The notes under the pieces are model-generated. The model worked only from the letters and a program-made list of their open reading frames with translations, made no database searches and was not told the DNA's origin. A stretch of DNA of 64,000 nucleotides from positions 41,879,811-41,943,810 of the forward strand of contig CM040085.1 in assembly GCA_022496805.1 (NCBI GenBank), read 5' to 3'. A program made the position numbers and the translations under genes. Each line of letters starts with the position of its first letter. The stretch's first letter is position 1. Positions 22,436-35,185 of this stretch are shown one piece after another. This DNA comes from Pohlia nutans. Its lineage: Eukaryota > Streptophyta > Bryopsida > Bryales > Mniaceae.

Positions 22436-22722
22436 GCAGGACGTTAAAGACGTCATTCGAACTTCGCGGCCGATGACGTGGCTGCGACGTGGCCATGGCC
22501 CGGCCCTGCCCCGCGCCCGCCCCCGCGCCCGTGCGGCCTCGACCCTGCGCCCGGCCGGCCTCGTCCTGCAGGACCCCGCGCCCCGAAACGGCCAGGGCAG
22601 GACGCGCGCGCGCCCGGCACCACCTCAAACGCCCGACGACGGCGATTTCGGCCGCGCCACCTCCGTCGCCCGACGACGAGCATTTCGTCCGCCACTAATT
22701 AGGGCACGGCGCTGCCGTTGTA
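22436..22722 (+). repeat. MULE left terminal inverted repeat
   Basis: Extremely GC-rich (long runs of CGCGCCCGC type) in an AT-rich setting. It matches the reverse complement of 33411-33698 up to GCTGCCGTTGTAC. The four differences I see are all C/T or G/A type. Confidence 0.93.
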
Positions 22723-23404
22723 CGGTTAATCATTCCCACTTCATCTTCGTGATCTTCATGATTCACAAATCAAATCTAGAGGGTACAAGGTTTAATGTGA
22801 GGAGTTACTTGATTTGACGTGCTGCATCGGTTTAGGGTGCTGCAGCGTCTTAGGGTCATTACTCCACGTCATGAGTGTTCTTCTTCAATTTTTCTTGCAA
22901 TTTTAGCCGCGTTTCTTGTGCTCCCCGCCCTGCTTTTCTTCCGCTCCCCGCCCTGCTTTTCTTGCGCTCTTCGCCCTCTGTTTGTCGCGCGTCCTGCGCT
23001 CATCCTCCGGTTTAGGGTTGCGTGTCCTGACTGCAGCTTTTCAGCTCCCGCGGCTTCTGTGTGTGGGCGGAAGCAAACCCTGTCTGTGCGCACGCGTTTG
23101 GCTTGTCTACAGTAGTTCTTCTCTGTGTTTGCCCCGTCTCTGTAGGGTTGTTGCGGTTGTTGCGGTTGTTGCTGTTTTGGAGTTCAAGGCTCGCCCCCAC
23201 GCCCAGGTATTTTTCCCATTGCTTTCTCTGCTGCAGTTTTAGGTTTAGGGCTATTAGGGTTTTAGGGGGGTTTTTTTGCTGATTTTTGGTAGCAGGTTTA
23301 GGGTTTACATCTCCTTTTTTTGTTGTTTTGAGTTTTTGGTTCTCTGTTCTGCTCATTTTTGGTTTTTGGGTTTTGGGTTGGCGGTTTTAGGGTGTGTATT
23401 CTTC

Positions 23405-26400
23405 ATGCCGTCCACTGAAGATTCAACCTGCAGTGCTTTAGGCGACGAGGAAGAGTACGAAATCCTCCAAGAGCCGCTTGATGTCCGGCCACTCCAAGCG
23501 ATACCAATCCCATGCGGTGTGAGCAACATCCTGCTGCAGCACTTGCGAGTCCACCCACTGAGGCAAAGTCCGTCCCAGCGCACGTGCGTGGCTCACATGG
23601 GAAACTCCTGTACGAAAACACCATGGAGCTGGAGGACAGCGAAGGAGAGAAATTTTTGGCGCAAATCGACCATGACATGATACGGTGGCTCGGGAAGGAC
23701 CTCTTTATTAAAATCCTCTGCACATACCCGGTCGGCTGGGTCGATAAGGTCAGTCACAACGCTTCCGTCCCTCAATCTTTTCCTTCCTTGTTTTGCTCGT
23801 GCAATATTGCTATGCCGTGTCGTCGTGTGTCCTGCATTATTTGTTATTTTCCTCCATGCTCTCCTTCTAACAATGTTGCTACTTTGTGTCACAGATCAAG
23901 GGTGGAGATGACAAGACACTACGCTTGTACAAATGTACAATGCGGTACACAAGATACTTGTGTGCTTGTTTGTATACGGAGCCGGAGTACGAGGAACTGG
24001 TAATAGAAGCTCATCACCATTGCAAACGGCCATGGACGAGCATAGACTTCAACCACGGAACACGACCACCGTTCTTCTGCAAATTCTGTGATGACAACTT
24101 TAAAGACAATAATACCCTGTCCTGGCACCGGATCAGGAGCGTGTGCACTGCCTACAAAGGGCCCAAGCCACTGAAGATGTATCCAACTTGGGAGAGGAGT
24201 GACGCTTTTGAGCTCAAGCGAATTCGAACTAAGAACGGCCTAGTCGAGGCGCCTCCGCCAGCACAGGACAAGCGGGGCCATGTGACAGTGCCTCCGCCAT
24301 CACAGGACAAGCGGACCCAAGCGAAAGTGCCTCTGCCAACACAGGACAAGCGGGCCAATGCGACAGTGGCAGAAGAAGACATCGCTCGGGCGAAGAAACC
24401 TAAGCTGAACCCCACTGAAGAACAGCAGCAGCCACTTGCCCCTCGTCCGAAAGGGAAGCCCAAGCCGGCAGAGCGCGAGCCAAGTCCTGCGGCACGTGTG
24501 CAGGAATCGGTGAAGGACACCAGGTCAGCGCCGAAAGGCACAACGTCCCATGCCGATCGTTTAAGTGCAGAATTGCAGGACGCGATGAAGGACAAGAGGG
24601 CATCAAACAGAGGTACCTCAACCCGCCCAGAGGTAAAGGTTCTGGTTGGAGGCCCCATTGATCGGCCGCCGAAGGACAAACATCCCACCGGTTCCGGTGT
24701 TCTTCAACAAAGGAAGATAAATCTGGTTCCGAGGTCGCGTGTTTCTGTGGAGGCTGCAGCGAATGCCAAAGCCAACACCTTCACCTTAGAAAAGGAAGGC
24801 GGCCTGCGTTCACAGCCGGTCCCCGTGCCTTGGACGGGGCTGTATGTTCTACTTAACGAGACTGGGCAGATCTTGGACCGTTCTGTACTTCAGGATCCGG
24901 AGGCCACAAAATCTTTGCTTCTCGCCAAAGTGAGTGACGGCACCCTGCTGCAAGTTTTAAAGACTGCATTCGGCCATTGGTACATTGCAGACACACCACA
25001 GGTACTCCATGTTGTGTTCATTCAGTTCTGCATGTATTGTTGTCCGATTACTCTTTGTTGTGTTCTGGGTGTACTCTAGACTGTGTTTTGGGTTTAGATT
25101 TTGTACTCCATGAAACAGCTACATCGTGTACTAACAACTGTATCCTTCCCTAAAACTGCGTTGATTAATACACAGGAATTCTTGCCAATAGAAAGAACAC
25201 CACTTTTAATCGAAGAAATCACGCGAGCCATAAAGGTGTTCGAAAGGCAAGGGAAGGAAGAATTGTTGGTCCCCTTGTTAGAGGAGATTAAGAAGGTGGG
25301 TGCATACCTCGCGTATCGCAAGGACTTGGCAGCGTGGCGCATTGAGGAGGGTGAGGCGAAGAAGAAGTTGGAGACAATGCGCAAGAAGTTCGTAGCTGCG
25401 GAACTCCGTGAGTTCGACAAGGGTGCGCTCCTTGTTGAAGAACAGCGGACTTGGGGTTGGTCGCCGCTTTATTCAGTGATGAAGAACAGCCCACCGACTG
25501 ACTGGCCAGCGGGCCCTTGGGAGCACACGGAGGACGAGCTGGAGTGCTTTATAGCAGTATTGGCTGCAGAGGAGAAGGACAACCGGTTTTCCCTGGAGAG
25601 GGAATGCCCTCACATTCTTCGAGCATTCAAGATGTTTCTCCGCCAAAGTCACGGATCTAATCGGCCTATGGGTCATCCAAGTGAAGGACTAACGTCTGCA
25701 GCCACTATGGGGTTCGCGAGGAGCACACCAGACTCTGTCAGGCTCACTGTTGCGGTGGAGGACCTTATTCATCATGGTTGGGTGTTTTTTCCTTCCATTT
25801 TCAGTAACGATGAGCCGCTGGAGCAGTGCAGGACAGATCTTCTGGGCTTGCTGGGATACGCCGAAGGGCACCAGGTGCCAGTTCTTCAGAAGATTGACGC
25901 GTTCGTGCATAGGCTGGCACAACGGGCTGTAGTGGACATGCAGAAGCTCGGCTTACGTGGCCATCTGGCTAGGATGTGGCATGGAGATATTCCGACTGAA
26001 GCCGAGAAGAAATCGTGTCACCAGGTATGACAGTGTTTGACGATACATCGTGCCATTATTTTGCGGTGTTCAATTGTGGAGTTGGTGACAATGGCATTGT
26101 GTTTCTGCAAAGCAGGTCTTCTCAGATGCGTTGGCTTTGCGTGAGGACATAGATCTGGGATGGGCGTTTGTGGGAGAGAGGACTCCCAATCTAGCATATG
26201 AGCCCGGAGAGTGCGTTCTGAAGGTTGCAGTGGAGGGGATCGTTCAGCTGCGCATATCCATGATCAACGCCCTGCAGTCTATGACAGGCAGTCAAGGTGC
26301 CTACGATACACATCCAAAGGTAGACACAAGAAACGAAGAAGAGCCGTACACTACGAACCTTGCTGATCTAGAGGACACTGAGGTATCAAAAGGGCCAGCG

Positions 26401-28043
26401 TCGGTGAAGGATACATTACCGCGTTCACAACAGAACTTCCTAGAGGGATTGGAGTATTATTCTACTCAGGACATCATGTTGTCCTCCCAATTACCTGCAC
26501 CAACAACAGACACCGAGGCCAACGCAGCGAAAGAGTTGTGCGAGCTCCACGTACTGAGGCCAATAGAGGCTACTCCGTTGCCGGATGGGAATAATTTTTG
26601 TAGGGACCCAAAGTTGTCATTAGGTATTTCGCCCCCGGGGAAGGGTGCAGCGATGAGTCCCATCCGGAAGCTTGATCTAAACCTTACGGGTAAGAAATCA
26701 GCCTCGCCCGGATCAGGTCCTGTGGACAAGGCTTCTGTCCCTCTAACGCCAGGCTCGCGGCCTTCCAACAGGGCTTCTGTCCTTCTCACGCCAGGATCAG
26801 GTCCTTCTACAGCGCGCGTGGATTCTTGCGGAGAAAGAGACATGGAGTTGGACACACGGACTCCTTCCCAGGAACAGGTCCATGTTGGCGATGAGCCCGA
26901 GGAGGAGCTTTCTAGTGCTGACCGGTATCGCATAGTCAAACGTCTGCCATAACGATCTCCACATTATTTTCTTGCATGTAATTCAGCGTAGAATGCGACA
27001 TGTGTTCATACATTATAATTGACATTTCCATAGTGGTGATTCAGGTTGAAACAAGAGCTGGACAGGGTCGTGGACATCGCAGGTGGGTTTAGGCCGTACA
27101 TCCTGGAGTTCATGTATAGAGGTGATCAGTGTAGTTTTGAGTACAATCGTGATATTCAGCCTCTGTATGAGAAGGACGGCTGGTGCAGTACAGGTTTGAT
27201 GGACTGGTTTAGGATGTGGTGGTCCGGTCAAGTGCCATCACTAGATTTTATGTTCTGCAGTCCATTTCTTTTTACTGCGCTGAAGAATTACGTAAAGAAG
27301 GGCAAAGAGACGTATGATAGTATTGGGACATTTGTTCACAAAAAGTTTAAGTTGCGGACAGTAGGACACACCTTGCTCGTGCCGGTCTGCGACGCGTTCC
27401 ACTGGAGTCTAGCGGTTTTAACGCGGGATACTCTTTACCACTTTGACTCCATGCATCACGATGACATACACGGGCGGACTTTGTTCTACCGCTTGCTCGG
27501 GAAGCTGTGGTGTTGAGGTCTGGTTTTGACAAGGATTCTAGGGAGTGGAAGAGGGCCACGGATAGACGTACATGGCGGGTTGTACGTGTTCCGCAACAGC
27601 GCGGGAATTGGGAGTGCGCGTACTTCACCATAAAGTACGCAATGAGTTACGTCGAAGGCGTCCTCAAGCTGGGGTATAGTGTAGATGAGGTGAGGGATTT
27701 GTAATCAACCTCATCCTTGCAAGTTGAACCATATGCATTCTAACTGAATCTCACGGGTGGTTGTTTTGCTTAGGTGCGGGACTGGATATCTGATGATGAC
27801 GCTATCCACACTAGGCGCCTACTGCAGGACGCTATGGCCCATGTCCTCCGTGCTCTGGATACAAAAACTGATTGGGTTTTGGCAGTGCATCCACATACAA
27901 AGGAGCGTAGCTCAAATGCTGTGGCGATGACGATTGCGTCCTCCTTACCGCAGGACATGGCAGTAGGCTGGATGCTCAGGTTCAGCCGGGGGTTCGGAGA
28001 GTCGCAACGCGGTCCTCTAGCCAGTCCCAGCATTAGAGCATAG
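23405..28043 (+). CDS. MULE-borne Ulp1-like (C48) cysteine protease with zinc finger, frame-disrupted
   Basis: Ulp1 family enzymes process or remove SUMO; MULE copies may aid transposition. Exons read: 23405-23748 (with a frame change near 23500), 23895-25001, 25098-26024, 26116-26924, 27045-27689 and 27774-28043. An early module has a C2HC-like finger, FFCKFCDDNF...HRIRSVC. Next come repeats of P(S/A)QDKR, a coiled-coil segment around EEGEAKKKLETMRKKF and a large unrecognised domain. The protease module at the C-terminus shows His in DAFHWSLAVL, Asp in YHFDSMH, Gln in VPQQRGNWE and Cys in WECAYF, the expected H-D-Q-C order. A frameshift at about 27507 separates the His/Asp from the Gln/Cys part. 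No intron with normal sites explains it, so this copy is probably inactive, unless there is a sequence error. Confidence 0.8.
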
Positions 28044-28498
28044 TGAATTGACTAACTTTGTACATCACTGTTAATAGAGTTTTGATTGACAAGCCTAGAC
28101 ACTACAGGGCATGATATCTACAGCAGGACATACTGTACGGTATGTGTTGCCTGAGGGCATCCGGCAGTTCACAATGCACCACTATTTCACAATACTCCTA
28201 TGTAAATCTGTGTATTTTGCGGCATATATATGCAGGACATTTTGTATGAAATAAGGACGTGGAAAAAGTGTAAGTGACATAAGGTAACTAAATCTATAAG
28301 TGACCATTTCCTTAAAGCATGCAAACACAAAATATACACCACAAGACATACCACGGCCAGAAGGACACAGAAAACGGAGGACAACACACAGAAGGTCAAT
28401 AAACGCATAGCATTATGAAATAAATTCGTAGTACACGTAGAGTATCATCATCCCTGAACGAGGCATGGGGTATTATGTCCTTCACGTCAAGCTACATC

Positions 28499-31400
28499 TC
28501 ATTTCACTGGTGTGCGAGTTCGAAATGTCTTCCTTGACTTTGGCTCAAGGAAACTACGGTATCGCTTTAGAGACTTGTCACCTTCGACCTCTGTGAACAC
28601 AGATTTAGAAGTCGGATGTTCAACCTCTGCCACTCCACGCGCTAGGAGTGTGTGTTGTTTCCTTCGAGAAGTTTTGAGGTCCGAAATAAGGAAGTCAAAC
28701 AATCGTGGATGGTCATGCGCTGTCTGGACTAGGTCCTTGTCGACTGCATCAACGATCATCTTCGGGTCTTGCTCGGAAATGATGTTCTTTCCCTTCGCGT
28801 TGCACTGTTCAGGAGACACCTGGGATTCTTCCTGAGTGAGCTGGATAAAATCATCTTGCTGAAAACCTGGGAACGGTTGTGACTGGTTAAATGTTTCGGA
28901 GAATGATTGGGACAACGGCAACGTCTTGTTCACGCCATGTGAAGAACCAGCCTCTCGAACGATGAGGCCCTCGGTTAGTTCTGGATGCAGCATGCGGAAC
29001 ACCTTCATGTGGTGCTTGCAGATCATGCCCTGCATTCCCACAGGGCAGTCACATTGGGCCCATTCAGAATCCGGCCCACGAACTGTCCACACTTTGGGAC
29101 GGTGGTTCATTGATGCAACCAGAGCAATGTCCTCGTTGTCCGGAAAGATGCGGACTGCGCAATCCGGAATCCCACGAGCACGAACAACTGCTGTAGCAAC
29201 AATGCGCTCTTGGTTCTTGTTCCTCACGAAACCAAAGAGCTTACACTGTACTGCATACCAGTAGTGGGTGACGACGTCCCCAACGAGATGGTAGATCAGC
29301 CAATCCAGTCTACGTCCGTCAAATCGTTCCCGAGACAATTTGAGAATGCTTTTCAAGTTTCCGTGGTATGACTCAATTGCCGCATTCGTGTTCTATCCCG
29401 CATGTGGGATAGTACGATTGCTGATGCACCACATGCTAGCCTTGTCCCACCAGTGTTTCTTGACGTACTTCATGAATCTCGCTGCATTAGGACGTTCTTC
29501 GGCCAGGGCATCGATTTGGTCCTGTGCCCACTTGACTGGATCCTCATCCACGCCGAGGTTTTTCCCATACATTATGTTCCCCATGGCAGTGAGGACATGG
29601 GCACGTTCTCCAATGGTGGAAATTTTTTTAACCGCATTCTCTCTCCAATTCTTGCGAACATGCCATAAACACAAAAAAATGCTGCTGTCGGGCCAGATTC
29701 CTCTGGGCACATTTCAAAAACATTGCTCGGACATCAAAACCAGCAGTTCGTGCATCGACATCCATCAGATGCAATGAAGTGGAACAGAGGACAGATAATG
29801 ACATTATATAGATCATTATATAGAGTTAACGTTGTCGCGATGCAAATGCGCATATAGTGTAAAAACTTATAGTATTGTTATTTTGATGAGTTTTAAGATA
29901 TCTCATTTAAAGAAGAAATGAATAGGGAATATTTGAGAAAGATTATGAATTGATTCATAATCTCTACAAGGTTTTAATTGCCTTGTGTTTCGACTAATAA
30001 GAGTTAAACTTTACATTTATCTTCTTAGAATGAGTTTTGATATTTAATTTGAGTTTTGATAGTTGTTGAAAAGAAAGGTGAAGATTGTTTTACCTTTCTT
30101 TTAGTTTTTTGTGAGTTTATCATTAAAATAAGCGAATGGATAGAGGTATGGGAGACTTTTGGGTCACCCAATTAGTTTTAGGGTGCCCATGTGGCTAGGT
30201 ATGGGCTGATGTGTTCCCCCTTGTGGCTTGATAAGGGGGGCCTTCTTCTCCCGAACCTCATTCTTCTTGTGTTCATGTTTTAGTTTTTTAGTTTTGTGTC
30301 GTGTGTTTGAGGACAAGTGACTTACTGTGTATAGCTCGGATTTCAATGAAATTTTGAGAGCACGTTCCTCTTCTTGTTGTGATTCCAATGGTGTGTGGCG
30401 CTTGTCATTTGGAGTTAGTATGAGAAAGTTATGCCTTGAGAAGTGAAAGAGGGTTTAGTGCCGTCGAAATTCAAAGGCAGTCGCTTTAAACTCTTGTAGA
30501 AATTTGTATAATGATCGATTAGTTTTGAAATTTTGTGAGCACATGTGTTATGTTGATAGCTTTCTAAAAAACTATTAAACTCTTGTTTTGGAGTTAGGAC
30601 GTGAAAGTTATTCTTGTAGAAGTTTGAGGGTGTGAAACTGCCGCTCAATATAGAAGTTCCATTTTTGACGAAGTATAGAAAACGGACAGTATGATATTTT
30701 AAGCTAAGATTTACAGGCAACGTAGATGGTGATGTTAGCTTTCTAAAACATTATGGCATCATGTATTTGGAGCTTTTATGAAGATGATATGCGTCCCGAA
30801 GTGGAGAGATGTACAGCTGCCGTGAATATTTGGAGTCTCAACTTCAGCACGCTATAAATATTGAATGGTAAATCATTTTCTCTTGAAATTTTTACAGATT
30901 GTGTAGCTTTGTGTTAGCTTTCCAGAAAGTTATAGCACACTTGATTTGGAGCAAGTATGTGTCTGTGGCATTCATTTGAATGCTGACAGTGTTTTTAAAG
31001 GTTTAAGCCTTTACACGGTTTGCTATTTTGCAAAATAAAACATAGATTTGGGTTTTTAATGGTATAAACAATAAATTACACTATCATATTTCCCCATACC
31101 TTGAATTCAAACTAGTTGCAGCTAGAAACCCCGCGTTTTCCCAGAGCAAAACCCTCTCTACCCGACAACGTGAACATGTGGGAAACAAATATTGAGAAAG
31201 TTGCTAAACCTCAGAACATTGATTTCGACTTGAGCGTTGTCTACTATGATGGCAGACGGTGCCCAATCCAGGCGGACTTCTTGCACTCGCTTCTGCAACT
31301 GCTGTAATACGTGGCGCAAGTCCTTTTCCCGAGCTTGTGAAATGACAAAAAAGGCCACGGGAATCCCGTTCCTCCAGTCATCAAATACCATAACGGTGTA

Positions 31401-32946
31401 TAACGGGTACTGCAATGCGAATACGGTGTAAGTACAGGTGCAGGACATACCCTAAACCGTGGAGGACATATTTTATCAATAGACAGAATAATGACCAGAA
31501 GGACAGATCTTTTATACCTTTGTTTCGGAAGTTCCGAAAGTGGCGTCGAAGGACAGCGCACTCTTGTGGCGAAACTTCAAGAGCATGTCAAGCTGCCATG
31601 GCGTTTGTATTCCCAATGTGAATGGGGTATCGTCTTGTTTCTTCCTATTGAGGTCAAGAAGACCGTGTTCTTGGTAGCAGAACACTGCCTCTGGGTTCTC
31701 ATCAACCCACATCTTCACACTTACCGGATCACTTGAGTGTTTCTGCCACAATGCTTCATGTCGGACCTTTGCAAGGTTCCTTACGTCGTGGGCCATTACA
31801 AACGTGTCTCTTGTGACAGATCCGTTCTTCATGGCCAAGTCCTTCACGAATGCTTTGTGCTGCGCCATCACTTGCGAAGGCGAAAGTCCAAGCCAAAGAA
31901 GGTTGGACAGGTGCTGCTTCATGCCATCGGAAATCGTGGACTCTAAAGTGTCCTTAAACCCGGTGACTGAAACACCGTGCACAACTACCCCATCTTTGTT
32001 TGAATGGTCTGAATGCCGATATATCAGCTGACAAATCGTATTGTCTGAGTATGGTTGTTTTGCATAGAAGGCGCAGAGGCAACCACGTTTGATGGACTTA
32101 CCTGTTTGGGTTTTACCAATCCGCTTTTTCTTCCCTTCTGTTGTGATGGTGGTCGGGAAGACATCGTACTCTGGAATCACTTGCTTCCCTCTACGCTTCT
32201 TTCCCTGCGGATTGTAATTCTTCCTTCTCTTTTTTAACGTTGAGTCCAGCAGGGCCTCCATGTCCTCGGGGACTAAGCTGGATTTGTCCTGGGGTCCAAA
32301 ACAACAATGATACCTGAGCAGAGGTGCAAATCAGCGTCATGACGTGGAGAGTATGTGTTCAGAGTAAACCGAAAGGTATATTATGGAACAGTATAAGTCA
32401 AGGGAGCAGTCGATAGCAAGAGGGACCATGACTGCAGTGAATTGGAAAGAGGAAGGTTCTGCATGTGATAATTATGTATAGATATGTTCTGCATATTATC
32501 AGAAATGCTGGATCAACGAAAAGTACAATGAGAGCAACCGAAATGCACTGAAGATCTGGGTGGACAAGTAGTCTTCATACTTACAGTATAATTTGACTTG
32601 GAGAACAAGCCCGCTGGAAGGCCAGAGAACCGGGAGCGTTCTTCCGTTGCACTCGTCTATTAAATTTGCAAGGGAAGTTTGGATTTTCTTGTTCTCCTTG
32701 CACAAAGTCTTCCAATCTATCCCATGGGATAACTGCAATCTGGGAGTCGACGTACGACCCCTTTCCCGTGGTTCTATGAGGTAGCCAATTTAGATTGCCA
32801 TGGCGGAATAATCCAGGTTTTGGGCGCTGCATCGTGTCCTTCAGTGCTTGCAGGAGTTCTGCTTCGATTTCTGGATCATAGGGTCTGTCAAGGTTGGATT
32901 TGTCTTCTTCAAAAGGAGACGTTTCTGTAGCGTCAGGGAGCTCCAT
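28499..32946 (-). pseudogene. MULE transposase (MURA type) with SWIM zinc finger, one internal stop
   Basis: Four exons, 32946-32585, 32313-31518, 31409-31210 and 29702-28499, join in one frame of exactly 854 codons. The first catalytic Asp lies in ALSFDATFGTSETK, the second in AIIVDNAQVEINVLR, and the CLWHVRKNW motif follows. The catalytic Glu is in NTNAAIESYHG. A C-terminal SWIM finger reads CDCPVGMQGMICKHHMK (CxC...CxH). The N-terminal region has basic clusters (KKRRKNYNPQGKKRRGK) suited to DNA binding and nuclear import. An in-frame TAG at 29393-29395 interrupts just before NTNAAIESYH, so the Glu and SWIM finger would be lost. Intron 3 is 1507 bp, far longer than the others. Everything else is intact, so the stop may be recent or a base error. 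Confidence 0.88.
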
Positions 32947-33410
32947 GATGCTAGTAACAAAGGCAAAATGTACAAGAGATACCCTAAACTATGAGGATGG
33001 CAATAATCACGTAGTACTTGAAGAATCATAAGCAAGCATCATGTACACGATCTTCTCAAGAAGTTTGAGCTCGTTCTAAAACGCGTCCTACAACGACAGA
33101 ATCAGTTCAACACCCTGAACTCTAAAAACGCTGGATTTGAACAATGCAGACATCTGCAAAACTCTGTAAGTGACGTTCTACACCGTAAAGCTGTAGCTAC
33201 AACCGTAAACCATGTACAGCATTTTGGAAATCAGTGGAATAGGGACTCAAAACCAGCAAATAGAGTACAGAACCTGCTAAACTGCCACCCTGAACCCTAA
33301 ACCCAAAACTCTAAACCCTAAACCGAGGACAATTTAAATTTGCAGCACACGCAGAACGTATGTGTCGATTTCAAAAGTGGTTAGCGGCAGCGGATCTGGA
33401 TTTGAATCGC

Positions 33411-33698
33411 GTACAACGGCAGCGCTGTGCCCTAATTAGTGGCGGACGAAATGCTCGTCGTTGGGCGACGGAGGTGGCGCGGCCGAAATCGCCGTCGTCG
33501 GGCGTTTGAGGTGGCGCCGGGCGCGCGCGCGTCCTGCCCTGGCCGTTTCGGGGCGCGGGGTCCTGCAGGACGAGGCCGGCCGGGCGCGGGGTCGAGGCCG
33601 CACGGGCGCGGGGGCGGGCGCGGGGCAGGGCCGGGCCATGGCCACGTCGCAGCCACGTCATCGGCCGCGAAGTTCGAATGACGTCTTTAACGTCCTGC
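33411..33698 (-). repeat. MULE right terminal inverted repeat
   Basis: Mirror of 22436-22722, ending CTTTAACGTCCTGC directly before the GATTTTCAC duplication. The inner limit is GTACAACGGCAGCG. Confidence 0.93.
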
Positions 33699-33707
33699 GA
33701 TTTTCAC

Positions 33708-35185
33708 ATGGTCTCGTGGACTTGTTAGTCCAAAAATGGACCCCGTTCTTGAAATGGCGCATTTGACATGATGATGAAATTGAGACATATATGTTAGTAT
33801 CCGATTTAAAGAGGCGAAGATGGAAATTAGTTATTGAATACAGCAAGTTAGGAGTTGATATGGTTGAGGACCCCATTGAGTGCATATTGTGTCAATGAGT
33901 ACCACGTCCAATTCTTTCCACTCTGCTTAAGTTCAGAAGCCTTGTACTCATCCGGAGTAATCATATCCTTAAATTATTCAAGGGGCTGACGTCCAACCTT
34001 CTTCACTCGAAAGAGTTTGTGAACAAGGTTTGATTTGACATGTTGCTTCTCATTCCGCCTGCACTTCAAAAATGAGATCACATCATGATTTACAAATTTC
34101 AGATTCAAGAATGACATGACAATGCTTCTCAATCTTACCAGTTTAATTCATGGAGGGCTGTCATCATATTCACCGGATTACCCTTCACTTCCAAAATAAT
34201 GCACTCAACTTTGTAATGCCATCTGTAATCATCACGGTGCGTATTGTTGATTATTGGCATCCAACTCTGAAGCCTGTGATTACCATCCAATGCTCGCAAC
34301 GACCACAACATGTCCGCAATAACCACATGTGATCTTGATTATGACTATTCTGACCAAATTATGGAAAATCACTAGTGAAAAGATGTTTTGATTTAATGCC
34401 AAAAGTTCTTACAACTGCAAACAATGAAGATTTAGACCACAATTTAGTATCTATAGGTAGATCGTAAAATTACATTAAAGACAAAGTGTATGACTGCTCA
34501 ATCTGAGCAAATATTGAGAGAGTTGGTAGTTACAACCACCACTGCGGCTTTTAAAATAGCACCATCAGGAATTGGAGAGCACAAAAAACCACTTGGTTTT
34601 AAAGGTACATAAATTGTTCATTATGACACTATCTTTACCATGTGTCATTAGATGTGTCATTGGTCTATCTACTAGTTTTAAAGTACTTGTTTTTGGTCGA
34701 CTACTACTTTTTGTTACAAAAACTACCTAGTATCGGTTACCAAAACTTTTTCTTTTAGACCTTTAAAAATACACAAAATATCAATACAACTCTTAAAAAT
34801 TTTGAATTTTTCTTTATCTAAATTCTCTATGATTGCCTAACCTTTTTATGTATTTTTTCATACCAGCACCGGCGAAAAGTTTGGAAGTGCTGGTTTCTGG
34901 TGCTGCTACCTTATACCGGGACCCTGGGTTTAATGAAACAGAATCCATACAAGAAAGGTAACAACATCGGTGGTCAATCCATTCAGATCTAGCGATGTTG
35001 CTCACTCAGTTCTGCCCCAACTCTTTTTGCATGGGCCTTCTAGCTGGAGTGCAGGCAACTTCAGGACAAATATTTTGTTTTTCACTTACCACGACGGAAA
35101 GTCTTGAAGACATAGTTCCGTGTTCAGCTGTATTATCTGATGGAACAGTCGGTTTCCACCAATTTTTAAAGCATGTGTGTACTTA
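33708..35185. other. Intergenic between the MULE and the retroelement nest, no gene seen
   Basis: AT-rich sequence without a supportable ORF, tRNA or clear repeat. Confidence 0.45.

Larger units (their letters stand above)
22436..33698. mobile_element. Mutator-like element (MULE), 11.26 kb, with transposase and Ulp1-protease gene
   Basis: The element is bounded by a perfect 9-bp direct repeat GATTTTCAC at 22427-22435 and 33699-33707, the target-duplication length diagnostic of MULEs. The ends start GCAGGACGTTAAAGACG. The terminal inverted repeats are about 287 bp with about 4 mismatches, which indicates recent movement. Inside, a protease gene runs rightwards (23405-28043) and a transposase gene leftwards (32946-28499), converging 455 bp apart. 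This arrangement of MURA-type transposase plus C48 protease is known from the KIULP/Kaonashi type of plant MULEs. Confidence 0.95.

Noticed and set aside
22439..22817. Long open frames rich in Arg/Pro/Ala at both MULE ends
   Set aside because: They lie within the GC-rich terminal inverted repeats and occur in several frames on both strands, as expected for low-stop GC-rich DNA.
24152..24688. 178-codon minus-strand frame in the MULE protease gene
   Set aside because: It is the complement of the QDKR-repeat exon; no independent motif or splice structure.
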